Counted from the first letter of the stretch, positions 18,284-29,519 are shown. The stretch is DNA of 64,000 nucleotides from Rufibacter immobilis (GCF_003721565.1 NZ_RJJE01000017.1:732636-796635); one strand, 5' to 3'. A program made the numbers and translations. Notes: a model not told the origin generated them from the letters alone.

Positions 18284-19693
18284 TCATGCCGCCTCTGAAA
18301 ACACCAATACCTTGTCCTGGTGCTTGGTGCGCATGTAGCCCCTTATGATCTGCTGCGTGTCTTTGTTGTCATTGTAATACTTGATCACGCCCTTGAAATC
18401 TTCAAGGGAGCTGGCGCTGAACGTCTCGTCAAAATACCCGAAGCCTAGGTAACGGCCGTTGTCTACCACCACCGCAGATTTCTCCTCGGCATGCCGGCCT
18501 TTGCCAATGATCACGAACGAGTCATGGTCATACCGGAACGCGTCCAGAGCTTCCACCACGCGCTGGTTGTATTCCTCCGGCGATTCCTTTCCCACGCAGG
18601 CGCCTTTGCACTGGTGCACCTGGTAATCAAAGCAGGGGCCGTTGGTTTTGTACAGGTCGCAGAGCTTCTGGCACAGGTTGTACTTGGCCACCCGGCTGTA
18701 CAGGAAGTTCTTGGCCTGGAACTGGTTGGACATGGTCAACAGCGGCGGTACTTCAGTTTTGGCTTTCTGGAACGTGAGGCGCAGGTACCCATCCTGGTCA
18801 TAATAAGAATAGATGCCTGAATGGTACACGCTCCGGCGCTGGGCCCGGTTGTAGAAGGGTTTGCGCTTCTTGATCTCGTCAGATTCAAACAGCAGGGCCA
18901 CCAGTTCACTTCCCGTCCGCTCATAGGTAATGCTGGCAATGCGGTTCTTGAACTCAATGGACTTCTTGCTCTTAAAGTCAATGTTGAAGTGCTGGATGAT
19001 CCGCTTCCGGATGCTCTTGCTCTTGCCCACGTAGATGATCTCGCCGTGCTCGTCATGGAAATAGTACACACCGGCTTCCAGCGGAAGGGCATCTACCATG
19101 TCTTTGGAAATGGCAGGAGGCAGCAGCGATGTCTTTATTTCCTTGGAGATGGAAGATGCCTCCAGCAGTTTGTCGTCCTGGGAGTCATCCACTTTCTTCT
19201 TGTCTATCTTGAGCAGGCGGTCAAAAAGTACGGCGGTGGCCTCGGCGTCGCCAATGGCGCGGTGCCGCATCTGCAGCGGGATGTTGATGCTCTGGCAGAG
19301 TTTGCCCAGACTGTAAGAGGGGAGTCCCGGCATCAGTTTGCGGCTGAGGCGCACGGTGCACAAGGTCTTCCGCTGGAAGGTGAAGCCAAGGTCGGCAAAC
19401 TCCTTCTTCACGAAAGAGTAATCAAAACGCACGTTGTGGGCCACAAACACATTGCCCTCCGTGATCTGCACAATCTGCTTGGCCACCTCATGGAACTTGG
19501 GCGCGTCTTTCACCATCTCGTCGGTGATGCCGGTAAGCTGCGAGATGAAGAACGGAATGGGCCGCCCCGGATTGATGAGGCTGTGGAACTGGTCTACCAC
19601 CTGATTTCCGTCATGGATGAAGATCGCGATCTCCGTGATGCGGTCATCGGCGGGTTGGCCTCCGGTGGTTTCTATATCTATGATGGCGTACAC
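18284..19693 (-). CDS. DnaQ-like exonuclease fused to GIY-YIG domain
   Basis: 469 residues. N-terminal 3'-5' exonuclease: AIIDIETTGG (DxE), VFVAHNVRFDYSFV, and HRAIGDAEAT (HxxxxxD). A GIY-YIG domain starts near 205 (GVYYFHDEHGEIIYVGKS), then RGVH-like KKRKPFYNRAQRR and a UvrC-like cysteine region CQKLCDLYKTNGPCFDYQ. The domain order matches Cho-like proteins with a proofreading-type exonuclease seen in Bacteroidota, probably acting in DNA repair incision. The start codon is GTG. Confidence 0.88.
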   Translation of the reverse strand: MYAIIDIETTGGQPADDRITEIAIFIHDGNQVVDQFHSLINPGRPIPFFISQLTGITDEMVKDAPKFHEVAKQIVQITEGNVFVAHNVRFDYSFVKKEFADLGFTFQRKTLCTVRLSRKLMPGLPSYSLGKLCQSINIPLQMRHRAIGDAEATAVLFDRLLKIDKKKVDDSQDDKLLEASSISKEIKTSLLPPAISKDMVDALPLEAGVYYFHDEHGEIIYVGKSKSIRKRIIQHFNIDFKSKKSIEFKNRIASITYERTGSELVALLFESDEIKKRKPFYNRAQRRSVYHSGIYSYYDQDGYLRLTFQKAKTEVPPLLTMSNQFQAKNFLYSRVAKYNLCQKLCDLYKTNGPCFDYQVHQCKGACVGKESPEEYNQRVVEALDAFRYDHDSFVIIGKGRHAEEKSAVVVDNGRYLGFGYFDETFSASSLEDFKGVIKYYNDNKDTQQIIRGYMRTKHQDKVLVFSEAA

Positions 19694-19796
19694 GCGCAGC
19701 GGTTAAGGTGGAAGATGATACTAGTGGGTTTAGTAAAAGAACCAAAAAATTAGCAAGATCGTTTCATGCCTTCGGTTTAGGTTGTATCTGTAAACC

Positions 19797-19820
19797 AAAA
19801 AAGCAGCCTTGTCAGCTGCT
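19797..19820 (-). terminator. Intrinsic terminator of the AI-2E permease gene
   Basis: On the minus strand GCAGC, loop, GCTGC then TTTTTT, placed after the permease gene and past the REP-like palindrome. Confidence 0.6.
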
Positions 19821-19836
19821 CTTCAGTGGTGATGGT

Positions 19837-19882
19837 TTTGCGTTTAGGGGCTGTTTTTGGAAAAAGAGCCCCTAAACGCAAA
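19837..19882. repeat. REP-like palindrome
   Basis: TTTGCGTTTAGGGGCTGTTT with its complement around TTGG. It ends 1 bp from the stop codon of the AI-2E family gene. Confidence 0.85.
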
Positions 19883-19883
19883 T

Positions 19884-20981
19884 TCAACCGTCCTTCCGTT
19901 GTTTCAGTTTAGTTAAGAGCCGGTTCTTTTTGCTCTCCTGCTGCACGTCATTCAGCAGAAACCCGAACGGCTGCAAAGGGCCGTACGCATCAAAAATCAC
20001 TTTGAGAATGGCGATGATAGGGATGGACAGGATCATGCCTGGCGCGCCCCAGATCTCGCCGCCCAGGATCAGGGCCACAATGGCGGCAAACGGATTGATG
20101 CTCACTTTGGAACCTACCACGTACGGCGTGATGAAATTCCCCTCCAGGAACTGCACAAACCCAAAAATCCCAATCACAATGAGCATCTGTGCCGCCGATC
20201 CTGTATTCACCAACACGAACATAGCGGGCAGCATGGCGCCAATCAAAATACCTATGTAGGGAATCACCGTCAGGATTGAGGCCAGCACCCCAAAGAAAAT
20301 AGCGTATTCCACCCCCATGATCAGGAGACCCACCGAGTTCAGGATAGAAACCACCACAATCACAATCAACAGACCAGATAGGTACCCCTGCACAACGCGC
20401 TGAATATTGTCTACGGTTTCCATGAGCGGTTCCCGGCGGTCTCTGGTAATGAACTGAAACATGAACTGGCGCAAGTGGTCGCGGTAGTACAGCATGCAGA
20501 ACACGTAAATAGGAATGAGGGAAAGCACCGTGAGCGCCCCGGTAGTAAGGGAGATAGTGCTGCCCAGAAAAGCGGTACCGGTTTGGGTCACGTTCCCTAA
20601 GGCCTTTTGCAGGAACTCACTTTTATTCGTAGGCTTTATCCCGAAACGCTCAAACAAAAAGGTTTGGAACTTGGCCAGCAGCAAAGACAATTTGCTGTTG
20701 ATCTCAGACAACTCACTGGAAAAATTACTGATCTGCGCCGACAGAAACCAGATCAGCAGCCCTAGGATCAGAATCACAATGACCAGGGAAATTACAATGG
20801 CTAAAGCCCGGGGCAGCCGTTTTTCCATCCCTCTGGTCATGGGCAGTAGCAGCAACGCGAACAAACCGGCAAAGCAGATAGGAATGAGCACCGGACTGAA
20901 AGTCTGCAAAAAGTGGAGCAGCAGGAAAAGGCCCAGCAGGATCACTGTGTATTTAAAGTAAGAAGGTAGTTTTATTTCCAT
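19884..20981 (-). CDS. AI-2E family transporter / PerM-like permease
   Basis: 365 residues with about seven to eight TM segments. N-terminal helices are FKYTVILLGLFLLLHFLQ and LIPICFAGLFALLLLPM; the conserved C-terminal block has IPYIGILIGAMLPAMFVLV, FLEGNFITPYVVGSKVSINP and LILGGEIWGAPGMILSIP, all hallmarks of the UPF0118/AI-2E exporter family. Family members export autoinducer-2 or ions; the substrate here is unknown. It is a single gene with its own terminator. Confidence 0.9.
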   Translation of the reverse strand: MEIKLPSYFKYTVILLGLFLLLHFLQTFSPVLIPICFAGLFALLLLPMTRGMEKRLPRALAIVISLVIVILILGLLIWFLSAQISNFSSELSEINSKLSLLLAKFQTFLFERFGIKPTNKSEFLQKALGNVTQTGTAFLGSTISLTTGALTVLSLIPIYVFCMLYYRDHLRQFMFQFITRDRREPLMETVDNIQRVVQGYLSGLLIVIVVVSILNSVGLLIMGVEYAIFFGVLASILTVIPYIGILIGAMLPAMFVLVNTGSAAQMLIVIGIFGFVQFLEGNFITPYVVGSKVSINPFAAIVALILGGEIWGAPGMILSIPIIAILKVIFDAYGPLQPFGFLLNDVQQESKKNRLLTKLKQRKDG

Positions 20982-21290
20982 TTGGATTTAGGTTCAGGCT
21001 TAGATGAAGTATTGCTAATAATTTTAGTTTTTAAGTTGTTGTTATTCACTTTTTTGCTAACTTTAGCTAATTAAATAAGCAAAAGTAGAGGCTTTAAATG
21101 AACCGCGAAGCCCCCTATTTGGTTATCTACACGGGATGAATAATCTCTTTCTGCATAGCCTCTCCAGAAGAAAAGGTTGCCCTGAGAGCACAAGATTTGG
21201 GATTATTGTTGTTCATTCGCGGTTCTGATGGCAAAGTACACGCAAAAATTCTTTTATTTTACCTAATTCTACTAAACCCTAAAGTTCCCT
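20982..21290. other. parE upstream region with distant inverted repeat
   Basis: 309 bp without a gene. TTGTTG at about 21,037 followed by TAACTTTA at about 21,058 is a fair Bacteroidota-type promoter. GAACCGCGAA (21,100-21,109) and its exact complement TTCGCGGTTC (21,216-21,225) bracket about 106 bp, which could close a long leader structure or mark paired protein sites. Confidence 0.4.
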
Positions 21291-23162
21291 ATGGCAGAAC
21301 TGACTGATGTTTCCTACAACGAGGATAGTATACGTTCCCTTGACTGGCGTGAACACATCCGGCTGCGCCCGGGTATGTACATTGGTAAGTTGGGCGACGG
21401 CTCCTCTCCCGATGATGGGATTTACATTCTTGTAAAAGAGGTGATTGACAACTCCATTGATGAGCACATGATGGGGCATGGTCGCACTATTGAAGTAAAA
21501 ATTTCTGACCACAAAGTAGTAGTGCGTGACTACGGCCGTGGTATACCGCTGGGCAAGGTAATTGATTGTGTGAGCAAGATCAATACCGGTGGTAAGTATG
21601 ACAGCCGGGCCTTCCAGAAATCTGTGGGCTTAAACGGGGTGGGTACCAAGGCGGTGAACGCACTGTCTACGCACTTCAGAATCCAGTCTGTGCGTGAAGG
21701 ACAAACAAAGGTAGCTGAGTTTGTGCGCGGTGAACTGGTGAATGATGAGCCGCTGCAGGAGACCAACCAGCGCAACGGTACCACCACCACCTTTGTGCCA
21801 GATGACACCATCTTCAAGAACTACCACTTCATCCCTGAGTTTCTGGAGAACCAGATCTGGAACTACGTGTACCTGAATGCAGGTCTCACCATCCACTTTA
21901 ACGGACAGAAGTACTACTCAGAGAACGGTCTGAAAGATCTTTTGTCCCGCAAGATTGATGAGGAGAGCATGCGTTACCCTATCATCCACCTGAAGGGGGA
22001 GGATATTGAGTTCGCACTCACCCACGGCAACGACTATGGCGAGGAATATTATTCCTTTGTGAACGGCCAGTACACCACCCAAGGCGGTACCCACTTAGCG
22101 GCTTTCCGCGAGGCGGTGGTGAAGACAGTGCGTGAGTTCTACAAAAAAGACTATGATGCCACAGACATTAGAGGTTCTATTGTAGGCGCTATTGCCATCC
22201 GGGTGCAGGAGCCGGTGTTTGAAAGCCAGACCAAAACCAAACTAGGCTCCATCAACGTGGCCCACGACGGGCCAACGGTGCGTAACTTCGTGAATGATTT
22301 CGTGAAGGAGCACCTGGACAACTACCTGCACAAAAATCCAACGGTAGCCGAGGCGCTGAAGAAAAGGATAGAGCAGAGTGAGCGCGAGCGCAAGGACATG
22401 GCTGGGATTAAGAAACTGGCTAACCAGCGCGCCAAGAAAGCGAACCTTCACAACAAAAAACTGCGCGACTGCCGCTTCCACTTAGGTGAAGGCAAGGAGC
22501 AGGAAAAAGAAGCGTTGACCACTCTGTTCATCACGGAGGGGGATTCGGCTTCCGGTTCTATCACTAAGTCCCGAAACGTGGAGTTAGAGGCGGTGTTCAG
22601 TTTGCGCGGAAAGCCTTTGAATTGCTTTGGGTTGAAGAAGAAAATCGTTTACGAGAACGAAGAATTTAACCTGCTGCAACACGCCCTCAATATTGAAGAA
22701 GGGCTGGAGGGGCTTCGCTATAACCGCGTAGTAATCGCCACAGACGCTGACGTGGACGGCATGCACATTAGGCTGCTCATGATGACGTTCTTCTTGCAGT
22801 TTTTCCCAGATCTGGTAAAGAACGGCCACTTGTATATCTTGGAGACTCCTTTGTTCCGCGTGCGGAATAAGAAGGAAACCATTTACTGCTATGATGAGCA
22901 GGAAAAGCAAAACGCCATGCGCAAATTGGGCAAGAACCCGGAGATCACCCGCTTTAAAGGTTTGGGAGAGATCTCACCGGAGGAGTTCGGTAAATTCATT
23001 GGCGAGAATATTCGCTTAGAACCGGTGATCCTGGGTAAGACGGAGCAGAACCTACAGAAGATTCTGTCTTACTACATGGGCAAGAACACGCCGGAGCGTC
23101 AGCAGTTTATTATTGAGAATTTGAAGATTGAAAAAGATATAGTAGAGGAGGTATATGCTTAA
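21291..23162 (+). CDS. parE: DNA topoisomerase IV subunit B
   Basis: 623 residues of the GyrB/ParE family: [24 protein letters not shown] ATPase DNSIDEHM and [21 protein letters not shown], Toprim [10 protein letters not shown] and [13 protein letters not shown], and C-terminal [14 protein letters not shown]. It supplies the ATPase and Toprim half of the decatenase. It overlaps parC by 8 bp, so the subunits are translated from one mRNA. That pairing and the Bacteroidota-like sequence favour ParE over GyrB. Confidence 0.93.
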   Translation: MAELTDVSYNEDSIRSLDWREHIRLRPGMYIGKLGDGSSPDDGIYILVKEVIDNSIDEHMMGHGRTIEVKISDHKVVVRDYGRGIPLGKVIDCVSKINTGGKYDSRAFQKSVGLNGVGTKAVNALSTHFRIQSVREGQTKVAEFVRGELVNDEPLQETNQRNGTTTTFVPDDTIFKNYHFIPEFLENQIWNYVYLNAGLTIHFNGQKYYSENGLKDLLSRKIDEESMRYPIIHLKGEDIEFALTHGNDYGEEYYSFVNGQYTTQGGTHLAAFREAVVKTVREFYKKDYDATDIRGSIVGAIAIRVQEPVFESQTKTKLGSINVAHDGPTVRNFVNDFVKEHLDNYLHKNPTVAEALKKRIEQSERERKDMAGIKKLANQRAKKANLHNKKLRDCRFHLGEGKEQEKEALTTLFITEGDSASGSITKSRNVELEAVFSLRGKPLNCFGLKKKIVYENEEFNLLQHALNIEEGLEGLRYNRVVIATDADVDGMHIRLLMMTFFLQFFPDLVKNGHLYILETPLFRVRNKKETIYCYDEQEKQNAMRKLGKNPEITRFKGLGEISPEEFGKFIGENIRLEPVILGKTEQNLQKILSYYMGKNTPERQQFIIENLKIEKDIVEEVYA

Positions 23163-25902
23163 CGAAGAATTGGAAAACGAGAACAACCTGGAACTGGAGG
23201 GGCAACTGGAAGGTGAAGAGACCATCCATGATATTGTCTCGGTTTCAGGTCTCTACGAGAACTGGTTTCTGGACTATGCCTCTTATGTAATTCTAGAGCG
23301 GGCCGTGCCTGCCCTGGAAGATGGTTTCAAGCCGGTTCAGCGCCGCATCATGCACGCCATGAAGGAAATGGACGATGGCCGTTTCAACAAAGTGGCGAAC
23401 ATCATTGGCCAAACCATGCAGTACCACCCACACGGCGATGCTTCCATTGGAGACGCCATCGTGAACCTAGGGCAAAAAGACCTGCTCATTGACACCCAAG
23501 GGAACTGGGGCGATGTGCGCACCGGTGATAGCGCCGCGGCGGCCCGTTATATTGAGGCTCGTCTTACTAAATTCGCGCTGGATGTGGTGTTCAATCCGCA
23601 GACCACGGAGTGGCAGTTGAGCTATGACGGCCGCAAAAACGAGCCGGTGACCTTACCGGTAAAATTCCCGTTGCTGCTGGCGCAGGGGGTGGAAGGGATC
23701 GCCGTAGGCTTGTCTACCAAGATCATGCCCCACAACTTCCGAGAGCTGATCAAAGGCTCCATTGACGTCCTTAAAGGCCGTAGAACACAGCTGTTGCCAG
23801 ACTTCCCTACGGGTGGCTTAGCCGATTTTACCAACTACAACGGTGGCTCCAAAGGGAGCAAGATCCGTTTGCGTGCCACCATTGAGAAAGTAGACAAATC
23901 ACTTCTGATCATCCGTGACGTACCGTATGGCACCACCACCACGGCGTTGATGGAGTCCATTGTCAAAGCCAGTGAGAACAACAAGATCAAAATCAAGAAG
24001 GTAATTGACAACACGGCCAAAGACGTGGAGATTCAGGTGCATATTCCGCCAGGGATTTCTCCTGACCTAACCATTGACGCCTTGTATGCCTTCACAGATT
24101 GTGAGATTTCTATTTCGCCCAACACTTGCGTCATTATTGAGGACAAACCTCGGTTCATGACCGTTGATGATTTGCTGCAAATGTCTACGGTGAAAACTGT
24201 GCGCTTGCTGGAGCGCGAGTTGGAGATTAAGCTGGGAGAACTGGAAGACAAATGGCACCAATCTTCCCTAGAGAAAATCTTCATTGAGAACCGGATCTAC
24301 CGTGACATTGAAGAGTGTGAAACTTGGGAAGCCGTTCTGGAAGCCATTGACAAAGGCCTTGATCCATATAAGCCACTGCTGCGCCGCGAGGTGACGCAAG
24401 ACGATATCATCCGCCTCACGGAGATTAAAATTAAGCGTATCTCCAAATTTGATGCTTTCAAGGCAGATGAGTATATCAAGAAACTGGAGGCGGAAATGGC
24501 GGAGGTGTTGGATAACTTAGCTAACCTTACCCGTTACGCCATCAGCTATTTTGAAGGCTTACTGGCCAAGTATGGCAAAGGGAAAGAGCGTAAAACCCAG
24601 ATCAGAACTTTTGATGTGGTGTCTGCCCAAAAGGTAGCGGTAGCCAACCAGAAGCTGTACGTGAACCGCAAAGACGGCTTTGTGGGCTATGGCCTCAAAA
24701 AAGACGAGCTTGTATGTGATTGCTCTGACATGGATGACATCATTGCCATTAGAAAAGACGGTAAGTTCATGGTATCCCGCATCAGTGACAAGATTTTCAT
24801 GGGTAAAGACATCATTCATGTAGGCGTTTACAACAAGAATGATGAGCACATGGTCTACAACATGATCTATGTTGATGGTAAGACAGGTATTTCGTATGCC
24901 AAACGATTTGCAGTTACCTCCATTACCCGTGATAAGGAGTATGATCTTACTAAAGGCGAGAAAAACTCCAAAGTGGTTTACTTAACGGCAAACCCAAACT
25001 CAGAGTCTGAGGTAGTAAGTATTCAGTTACAGCCAGCCAGTGCCGCCCGCGTGAAACAGTTTGACTTTGATTTTGCGGAACTGCTCATTAAAGGCAAAGG
25101 CTCACAAGGAAACATCGTGACTAAGCACCCCATCAAGAAGGTGACGCAGAAAGCCTTGGGTGAATCTACCCGTGGCGGACGTGAGATTTATTACGATGAA
25201 GTGATTGGGCGTTTGAATACCGAGAACCGTGGTCGATATCTGGGATCTTTCAATACAGATGACACTATTTTGGTGATCTACAAAGATGGTTCCTATGAAT
25301 TGACTTCGTTTGAGCTATCCAACCACTATGATGTCCCTAACATTGAGGTGGTTCATAAATTCTCCCCTGAATTGGTAGTATCTGCCATTTATACCGAAGG
25401 AGAAACGAAAGTTTCTTATGTAAAGCGGTTTACGGTAGAGACCAGCACGGTAGGCAAACGGTTTACCTTTATTAGCGAAACCAAAGGCTCTAAGCTGCTG
25501 GCAGCCTCTGTGCATCCAGAACCTAAAGCAGAGATAAAATTGCAGCGCGATAAGAAATCTGAAAAGGAAACAGATGTTCTGTTGCTGAGCGAGTTTATAG
25601 ATGTGAAAGGCTGGCGTGCCATGGGCAATAAGCTCAGCTACTTTAAGATCTTTGGAGTAACTATCCAAAAGGAGGAAGAAGTTGAGCCAACAAAGTTAAA
25701 AAATGGTACTAAACCAGTAAAATCTTTAAAAGTTGAGCCTCAAATAATGCAAGAGGCAACTGCTTCATTTTCAGTAGGAGAGGAAGTTTCCCTTGGTATA
25801 AATACATTACAACCTGTATTGGATTTACCCGTAGAAACAGAACCAATCGAGGATCTACAAAAACCAGCCAAAACCCCTAAGAAGCAGCTTAACCTTTTTT
25901 AG
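23155..25902 (+). CDS. parC: DNA topoisomerase IV subunit A
   Basis: 915 residues. Breakage-reunion domain with [25 protein letters not shown] and catalytic Tyr in AARYIEARL (about residue 132), then a beta-pinwheel C-terminal domain (about 500-835). The last 75 residues are AT-rich in codons and low in complexity, and end KKQLNLF, which fits a sliding-clamp binding pentapeptide. It is coupled to parE by overlap. Confidence 0.93.
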   Translation: MLNEELENENNLELEGQLEGEETIHDIVSVSGLYENWFLDYASYVILERAVPALEDGFKPVQRRIMHAMKEMDDGRFNKVANIIGQTMQYHPHGDASIGDAIVNLGQKDLLIDTQGNWGDVRTGDSAAAARYIEARLTKFALDVVFNPQTTEWQLSYDGRKNEPVTLPVKFPLLLAQGVEGIAVGLSTKIMPHNFRELIKGSIDVLKGRRTQLLPDFPTGGLADFTNYNGGSKGSKIRLRATIEKVDKSLLIIRDVPYGTTTTALMESIVKASENNKIKIKKVIDNTAKDVEIQVHIPPGISPDLTIDALYAFTDCEISISPNTCVIIEDKPRFMTVDDLLQMSTVKTVRLLERELEIKLGELEDKWHQSSLEKIFIENRIYRDIEECETWEAVLEAIDKGLDPYKPLLRREVTQDDIIRLTEIKIKRISKFDAFKADEYIKKLEAEMAEVLDNLANLTRYAISYFEGLLAKYGKGKERKTQIRTFDVVSAQKVAVANQKLYVNRKDGFVGYGLKKDELVCDCSDMDDIIAIRKDGKFMVSRISDKIFMGKDIIHVGVYNKNDEHMVYNMIYVDGKTGISYAKRFAVTSITRDKEYDLTKGEKNSKVVYLTANPNSESEVVSIQLQPASAARVKQFDFDFAELLIKGKGSQGNIVTKHPIKKVTQKALGESTRGGREIYYDEVIGRLNTENRGRYLGSFNTDDTILVIYKDGSYELTSFELSNHYDVPNIEVVHKFSPELVVSAIYTEGETKVSYVKRFTVETSTVGKRFTFISETKGSKLLAASVHPEPKAEIKLQRDKKSEKETDVLLLSEFIDVKGWRAMGNKLSYFKIFGVTIQKEEEVEPTKLKNGTKPVKSLKVEPQIMQEATASFSVGEEVSLGINTLQPVLDLPVETEPIEDLQKPAKTPKKQLNLF

Positions 25903-25963
25903 GAGTTTAGAGAAAGATTTTGTAGATTCCGCTGGCAATAGACAGGTAGTTTTAACGGGGAAT

Positions 25964-26752
25964 ATGCAGAAGACTTTTAAACTCTTATTTTTAATGATCC
26001 TGCTAATAAGTTCTCCGAACTTGGTGGCCATTTCTGGCGGCCTAGGTTCGGAGAACTTGCTTTGGGAGGCAAATCAGCTTTATAAAGATTATAAAGATGC
26101 TGAAGCGCTGGCTAAATATGAGCAACTTCTTGCATCTGAGCCTGAGCAGCAGGAAGCTTTGATCAAAGCCAGTATTGTCTGTGGCCGTATTGGCAGTAGA
26201 TTCCCAGATGATACTCAAAAAAGCCAATATTATCAAAAAGCCTTCACCTTTGCCCAAAGAGCTCTACTGGTAGATAGCTCAGTGGCGGAATCTAATTATA
26301 TCATGGCGCTCTCCCTGAGCAATCTGTGCCAAACCGTTACTTTAAAAGAGCGGATGGTGCAGTTAAACCAGATCAAGACCTTCTTGGATAGAGCTCTGGC
26401 AAAAAATCCCAGACATGCCGACTCATGGCACCTAATGGGCAGATGGTCTTTCAAAGTAGCCAATCTTTCTTTTACAGAACGCTCTGCCAACCGCCTGCTT
26501 ACGCATCTTCCGCTTCCTATATCTTCTAATCAGGCAGCCATTGAAGCAATCTCCAAAGCCATAGAGCTTGACCCCTCAAATTTGCTTTATTACTATGATC
26601 TGGCACGCGTACAGCGGGAAGCGAATTTATCCAATGACTGTGTCCAAACCCTTCAGCGGGCGCTAGACCAGAAGTTAACCACTACAGAAGACCTTGAAGT
26701 AAGCAGAAGATGCAGAATACTCTTACAGGAAGTGCTTAAAGTAAGAGCTTAG
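25964..26752 (+). CDS. Periplasmic TPR protein
   Basis: 262 residues with signal peptide MQKTFKLLFLMILLISSPNL and several TPR-like helix pairs: ENLLWEANQLYKDYKDAEAL, ADSWHLMGRWSFKVANLS and AAIEAISKAIELDPSNLLYY. The central part resembles the RMD/FAM82-type TPR proteins often found in Bacteroidota. It probably acts as a protein-binding scaffold. It lies 61 bp after parC but has its own long hairpin downstream. Confidence 0.75.
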   Translation: MQKTFKLLFLMILLISSPNLVAISGGLGSENLLWEANQLYKDYKDAEALAKYEQLLASEPEQQEALIKASIVCGRIGSRFPDDTQKSQYYQKAFTFAQRALLVDSSVAESNYIMALSLSNLCQTVTLKERMVQLNQIKTFLDRALAKNPRHADSWHLMGRWSFKVANLSFTERSANRLLTHLPLPISSNQAAIEAISKAIELDPSNLLYYYDLARVQREANLSNDCVQTLQRALDQKLTTTEDLEVSRRCRILLQEVLKVRA

Positions 26753-26760
26753 CCAATCAT

Positions 26761-26830
26761 AAACAGGAATGCCCGCCTTGCCAACGGTACCTTTAGAGAG
26801 GTGCCGTTGGCAAGGCGGGCATTCCTGTTT
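26761..26830. terminator. Very long hairpin (31-bp stem)
   Basis: Arms 26,761-26,791 and 26,800-26,830 are complementary with a single G-U position, around TTTAGAGA. It is far longer than the usual terminator and is followed by a half copy of the REP-like element (26,827-26,853, with CTCTTTTTCTAAAAA). Confidence 0.7.
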
Positions 26831-27041
26831 AGAGCCTCTTTTTCTAAAAATAAGGGAAAAACAAAGATGCCATAGGGGTTTATTGGAATAGGCTGTCTAG
26901 TAAAAGGAACTATTCGAACGGTGGCAGTAGCTAACCTCTGCATATTTCATTTTTTTGTGCCACAATTTTCTAAACAAATAGCAGAAACAATATATAAAGC
27001 TTTATACCATTCTTTATATTAGTAAATCCAATACCCATCTG

Positions 27042-29519
27042 GTGAGAAAGTTATTCCTTTATATTCTTCTACTTCTTTGCACCAGGTTAGGGTACGCCCA
27101 AACTTCACCACTGAGTGGTAAAGTGATTGATGCAGACACTAGAAAAGAGCTGGAGTATGTAACCGTTCATCTGCATTCTCAGAAAGTGCCTGTTTTCACA
27201 GATGAGGCAGGAAGGTATAAACTCGTTAAATTCAATTCCAAAGATACCGTCACCTTTACCCTTATGGGCTATGTGGCGCAATTCAAGCCGGTGCAAGAGT
27301 TACGGCAGAATGCAACGGTGGAATTGAAACGGCAGAGTTACGCCATTCAGGAGATAGTGGTGCGGCCAAAAGAGAATCCTGCCTTTAGAATTGTGCGGTC
27401 GGCGGCCAGAAATAAGCATCTGTACCTGCCGGAGAACCAGACCTACCTTCAGTTCAGGACCTATACTCTTATGAAAGGCAGCATTTTGGAAAAAGATGCC
27501 GTTGATCAAAAGAAAAAGTTCTCCAAGCGCTACGCCCCGTATCTGGACAGCCTTAGCATTTATGCAGAAGCTGGTTCCCGTACGGCCTCTTTACCCATCT
27601 TCCAGTCTGAGACGGTAAAAGAGAGTTATTTTTCCCAAAGCCCGCGCAAGTCCAAGGAGATTCTGAAAGCCAGTAAAATAATTGGTGTGGGCATTGAGCG
27701 GGAGAGTCAGATGGCGCAGCTGTTGAACGCCCAGTCTGAGCATTTCTCTCTGAACCAGAACTGGCTGCGCATGTTTGACAAAGACTTCGTGAGCCCGATC
27801 GCTAATCAGTGGGCTAGTTACTATGACTATGACCTGGAAGATAGTATGGAAACGGCTGCGGGTAAACTCTACCGACTCAAAGTCATACCCAAACGTACCC
27901 AAGATCTTGCTTTCCAAGGAACCATCTGGATTGCGGAGGGTACCTATGCTTTACGCAGGGTGGAGTTGAAACTAAACAAAGACGCGGCCCTCAATTTTGT
28001 GAGCGATTTGCAAATTGTACAAACCTGGGATGAGCAACAACCGGCTCTTTTGCCTGTTTCCAGCAAGCGCAGATTCCAAATCACGGGTTTGCCGGGTACA
28101 GACGTGCGATTATTTGTGGAGACAACAACTACATATGCCGATGTTGTGTTGGGGCAGCCTAAACCGGAAAGCTTCTTTGACATGACGCACCAGATCAGTG
28201 ATTCTGCTTTGAAACATCAGGAAAGCTTTTGGCAGGCGGTTCGGCCGATGGCCTTCACTCCGCAGGAACAGAAACGGGTAGAATCCATTGCGCAGATCAA
28301 CCAGTTGCCTGAGATAAAGAGCGCGGTTAAATTGGTGAGAGTGGTGGTTGAAGGACATCTGCCGGTGAATGAGAAACTGGAATTCGGCCCGGTATTCGGT
28401 ACGTACGTGTACAACAATGTGGAAGGGCACCGCTTTCAGGTGGGAGGGCGCACTACCCAGGCTTTTCACCCCAATTGGATCCTGAATGGCTATCTGGCGT
28501 ATGGCACCAAAGATCAATCCATCAAAAGTTTATTGAATCTGCGGTATATAGCCAACCGGGAGCTGTGGACAGAATGGGGAGCGAGTTACATGAATGATGT
28601 AGGCCCGGCAGCCATGAACTTAGACAATGCCCAAATCAATAGTCTTTTTTTCTCTTCCTTCCGGTGGGGGACTATGAACTTCCCTTACCAGCAGGAACGC
28701 ATTCAGTTGTGGGCGGAGCGTGAATGGTTCCCAAGTTTCAGGCAACGGCTTACATTTAGGCACGCCAATTACAAGCCTGTCTTTGAGGTTAAACCAATAA
28801 CCGCAGACAGGGAAGAGACTAAGTTTTCAGGATTTACAAGTACAGATGTGGTGCTAAGTTTACGCTTCTCCCCAGATAGGAAAATGCTGATTAGGCACTA
28901 TGAGAAAATACCCATCTCCAATTCAAATGCCCCCATCATCGGTTTGGATATCTCAGCGGGGCTAAGCGGCTTAATGAATTCAGATTTGTCATATCAGGAT
29001 ATAGCTCTTTCCCTGGAGCAGCGGGTGCGGGCGGGCATTTTTGGGTACGGGCGTTACTATTTGAAAGCCGGGAAAACCTTCACTAAAGTTCCGCTGCCTC
29101 TATTGCAGATTCCTATTGGCAATGAAACGCCCTTCTTCATTTTGCAGGGATATAACTTGATGCCTTTCTTCGCCTTCGCCACCGATGAATACGTTTCCCT
29201 GCGGTATGACCATCATTTTGAAGGTGCCTTCTCTTTAACCAACCGCTTGCCTCTGTTGAAGAAGACCAAGCTGCAACTGGTGGCGGGCGGGGCAGTATTG
29301 TACGGGCGTCTGTCTGACAGAAACAAACCAACAGAAGCTGTGGCGGTCACGGGTAACGGCAACTTCAGAGGCTTAGGCAAAGACCCATACGCCGAGGTGA
29401 ACATCGGGTTCAAAAACATATTCCAGTTGTTCAGGGCAGACCTGGTGCACCGGCTAACGTACCGGAACCTGGATGCGCCGCTTTGGGGAGTGCGGCTCTC
29501 TGTTTCAGTGAACCCATAG
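27042..29519 (+). CDS. DUF5686 / carboxypeptidase-regulatory-like outer membrane protein
   Basis: 825 residues. A signal peptide ends near GYAQT; a carboxypeptidase regulatory-like (CarboxypepD_reg) domain covers about 22-110 (SGKVIDADTRKELEYVTVHL). The rest is the DUF5686 domain, rich in alternating strands, ending in an aromatic-flanked barrel-like region with LTYRNLDAPLWGVRLSVSVN. It is probably an outer-membrane protein of the TonB-dependent receptor style without a plug. The start codon is GTG, with no in-frame ATG nearby. Confidence 0.85.
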   Translation: MRKLFLYILLLLCTRLGYAQTSPLSGKVIDADTRKELEYVTVHLHSQKVPVFTDEAGRYKLVKFNSKDTVTFTLMGYVAQFKPVQELRQNATVELKRQSYAIQEIVVRPKENPAFRIVRSAARNKHLYLPENQTYLQFRTYTLMKGSILEKDAVDQKKKFSKRYAPYLDSLSIYAEAGSRTASLPIFQSETVKESYFSQSPRKSKEILKASKIIGVGIERESQMAQLLNAQSEHFSLNQNWLRMFDKDFVSPIANQWASYYDYDLEDSMETAAGKLYRLKVIPKRTQDLAFQGTIWIAEGTYALRRVELKLNKDAALNFVSDLQIVQTWDEQQPALLPVSSKRRFQITGLPGTDVRLFVETTTTYADVVLGQPKPESFFDMTHQISDSALKHQESFWQAVRPMAFTPQEQKRVESIAQINQLPEIKSAVKLVRVVVEGHLPVNEKLEFGPVFGTYVYNNVEGHRFQVGGRTTQAFHPNWILNGYLAYGTKDQSIKSLLNLRYIANRELWTEWGASYMNDVGPAAMNLDNAQINSLFFSSFRWGTMNFPYQQERIQLWAEREWFPSFRQRLTFRHANYKPVFEVKPITADREETKFSGFTSTDVVLSLRFSPDRKMLIRHYEKIPISNSNAPIIGLDISAGLSGLMNSDLSYQDIALSLEQRVRAGIFGYGRYYLKAGKTFTKVPLPLLQIPIGNETPFFILQGYNLMPFFAFATDEYVSLRYDHHFEGAFSLTNRLPLLKKTKLQLVAGGAVLYGRLSDRNKPTEAVAVTGNGNFRGLGKDPYAEVNIGFKNIFQLFRADLVHRLTYRNLDAPLWGVRLSVSVNP

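Noticed and set aside
18821-19753. A 310-codon frame opposite the exonuclease/GIY-YIG gene
   Set aside because: Antisense to a well-supported gene; Val/Leu/Gly/His-rich composition typical of a shadow frame.
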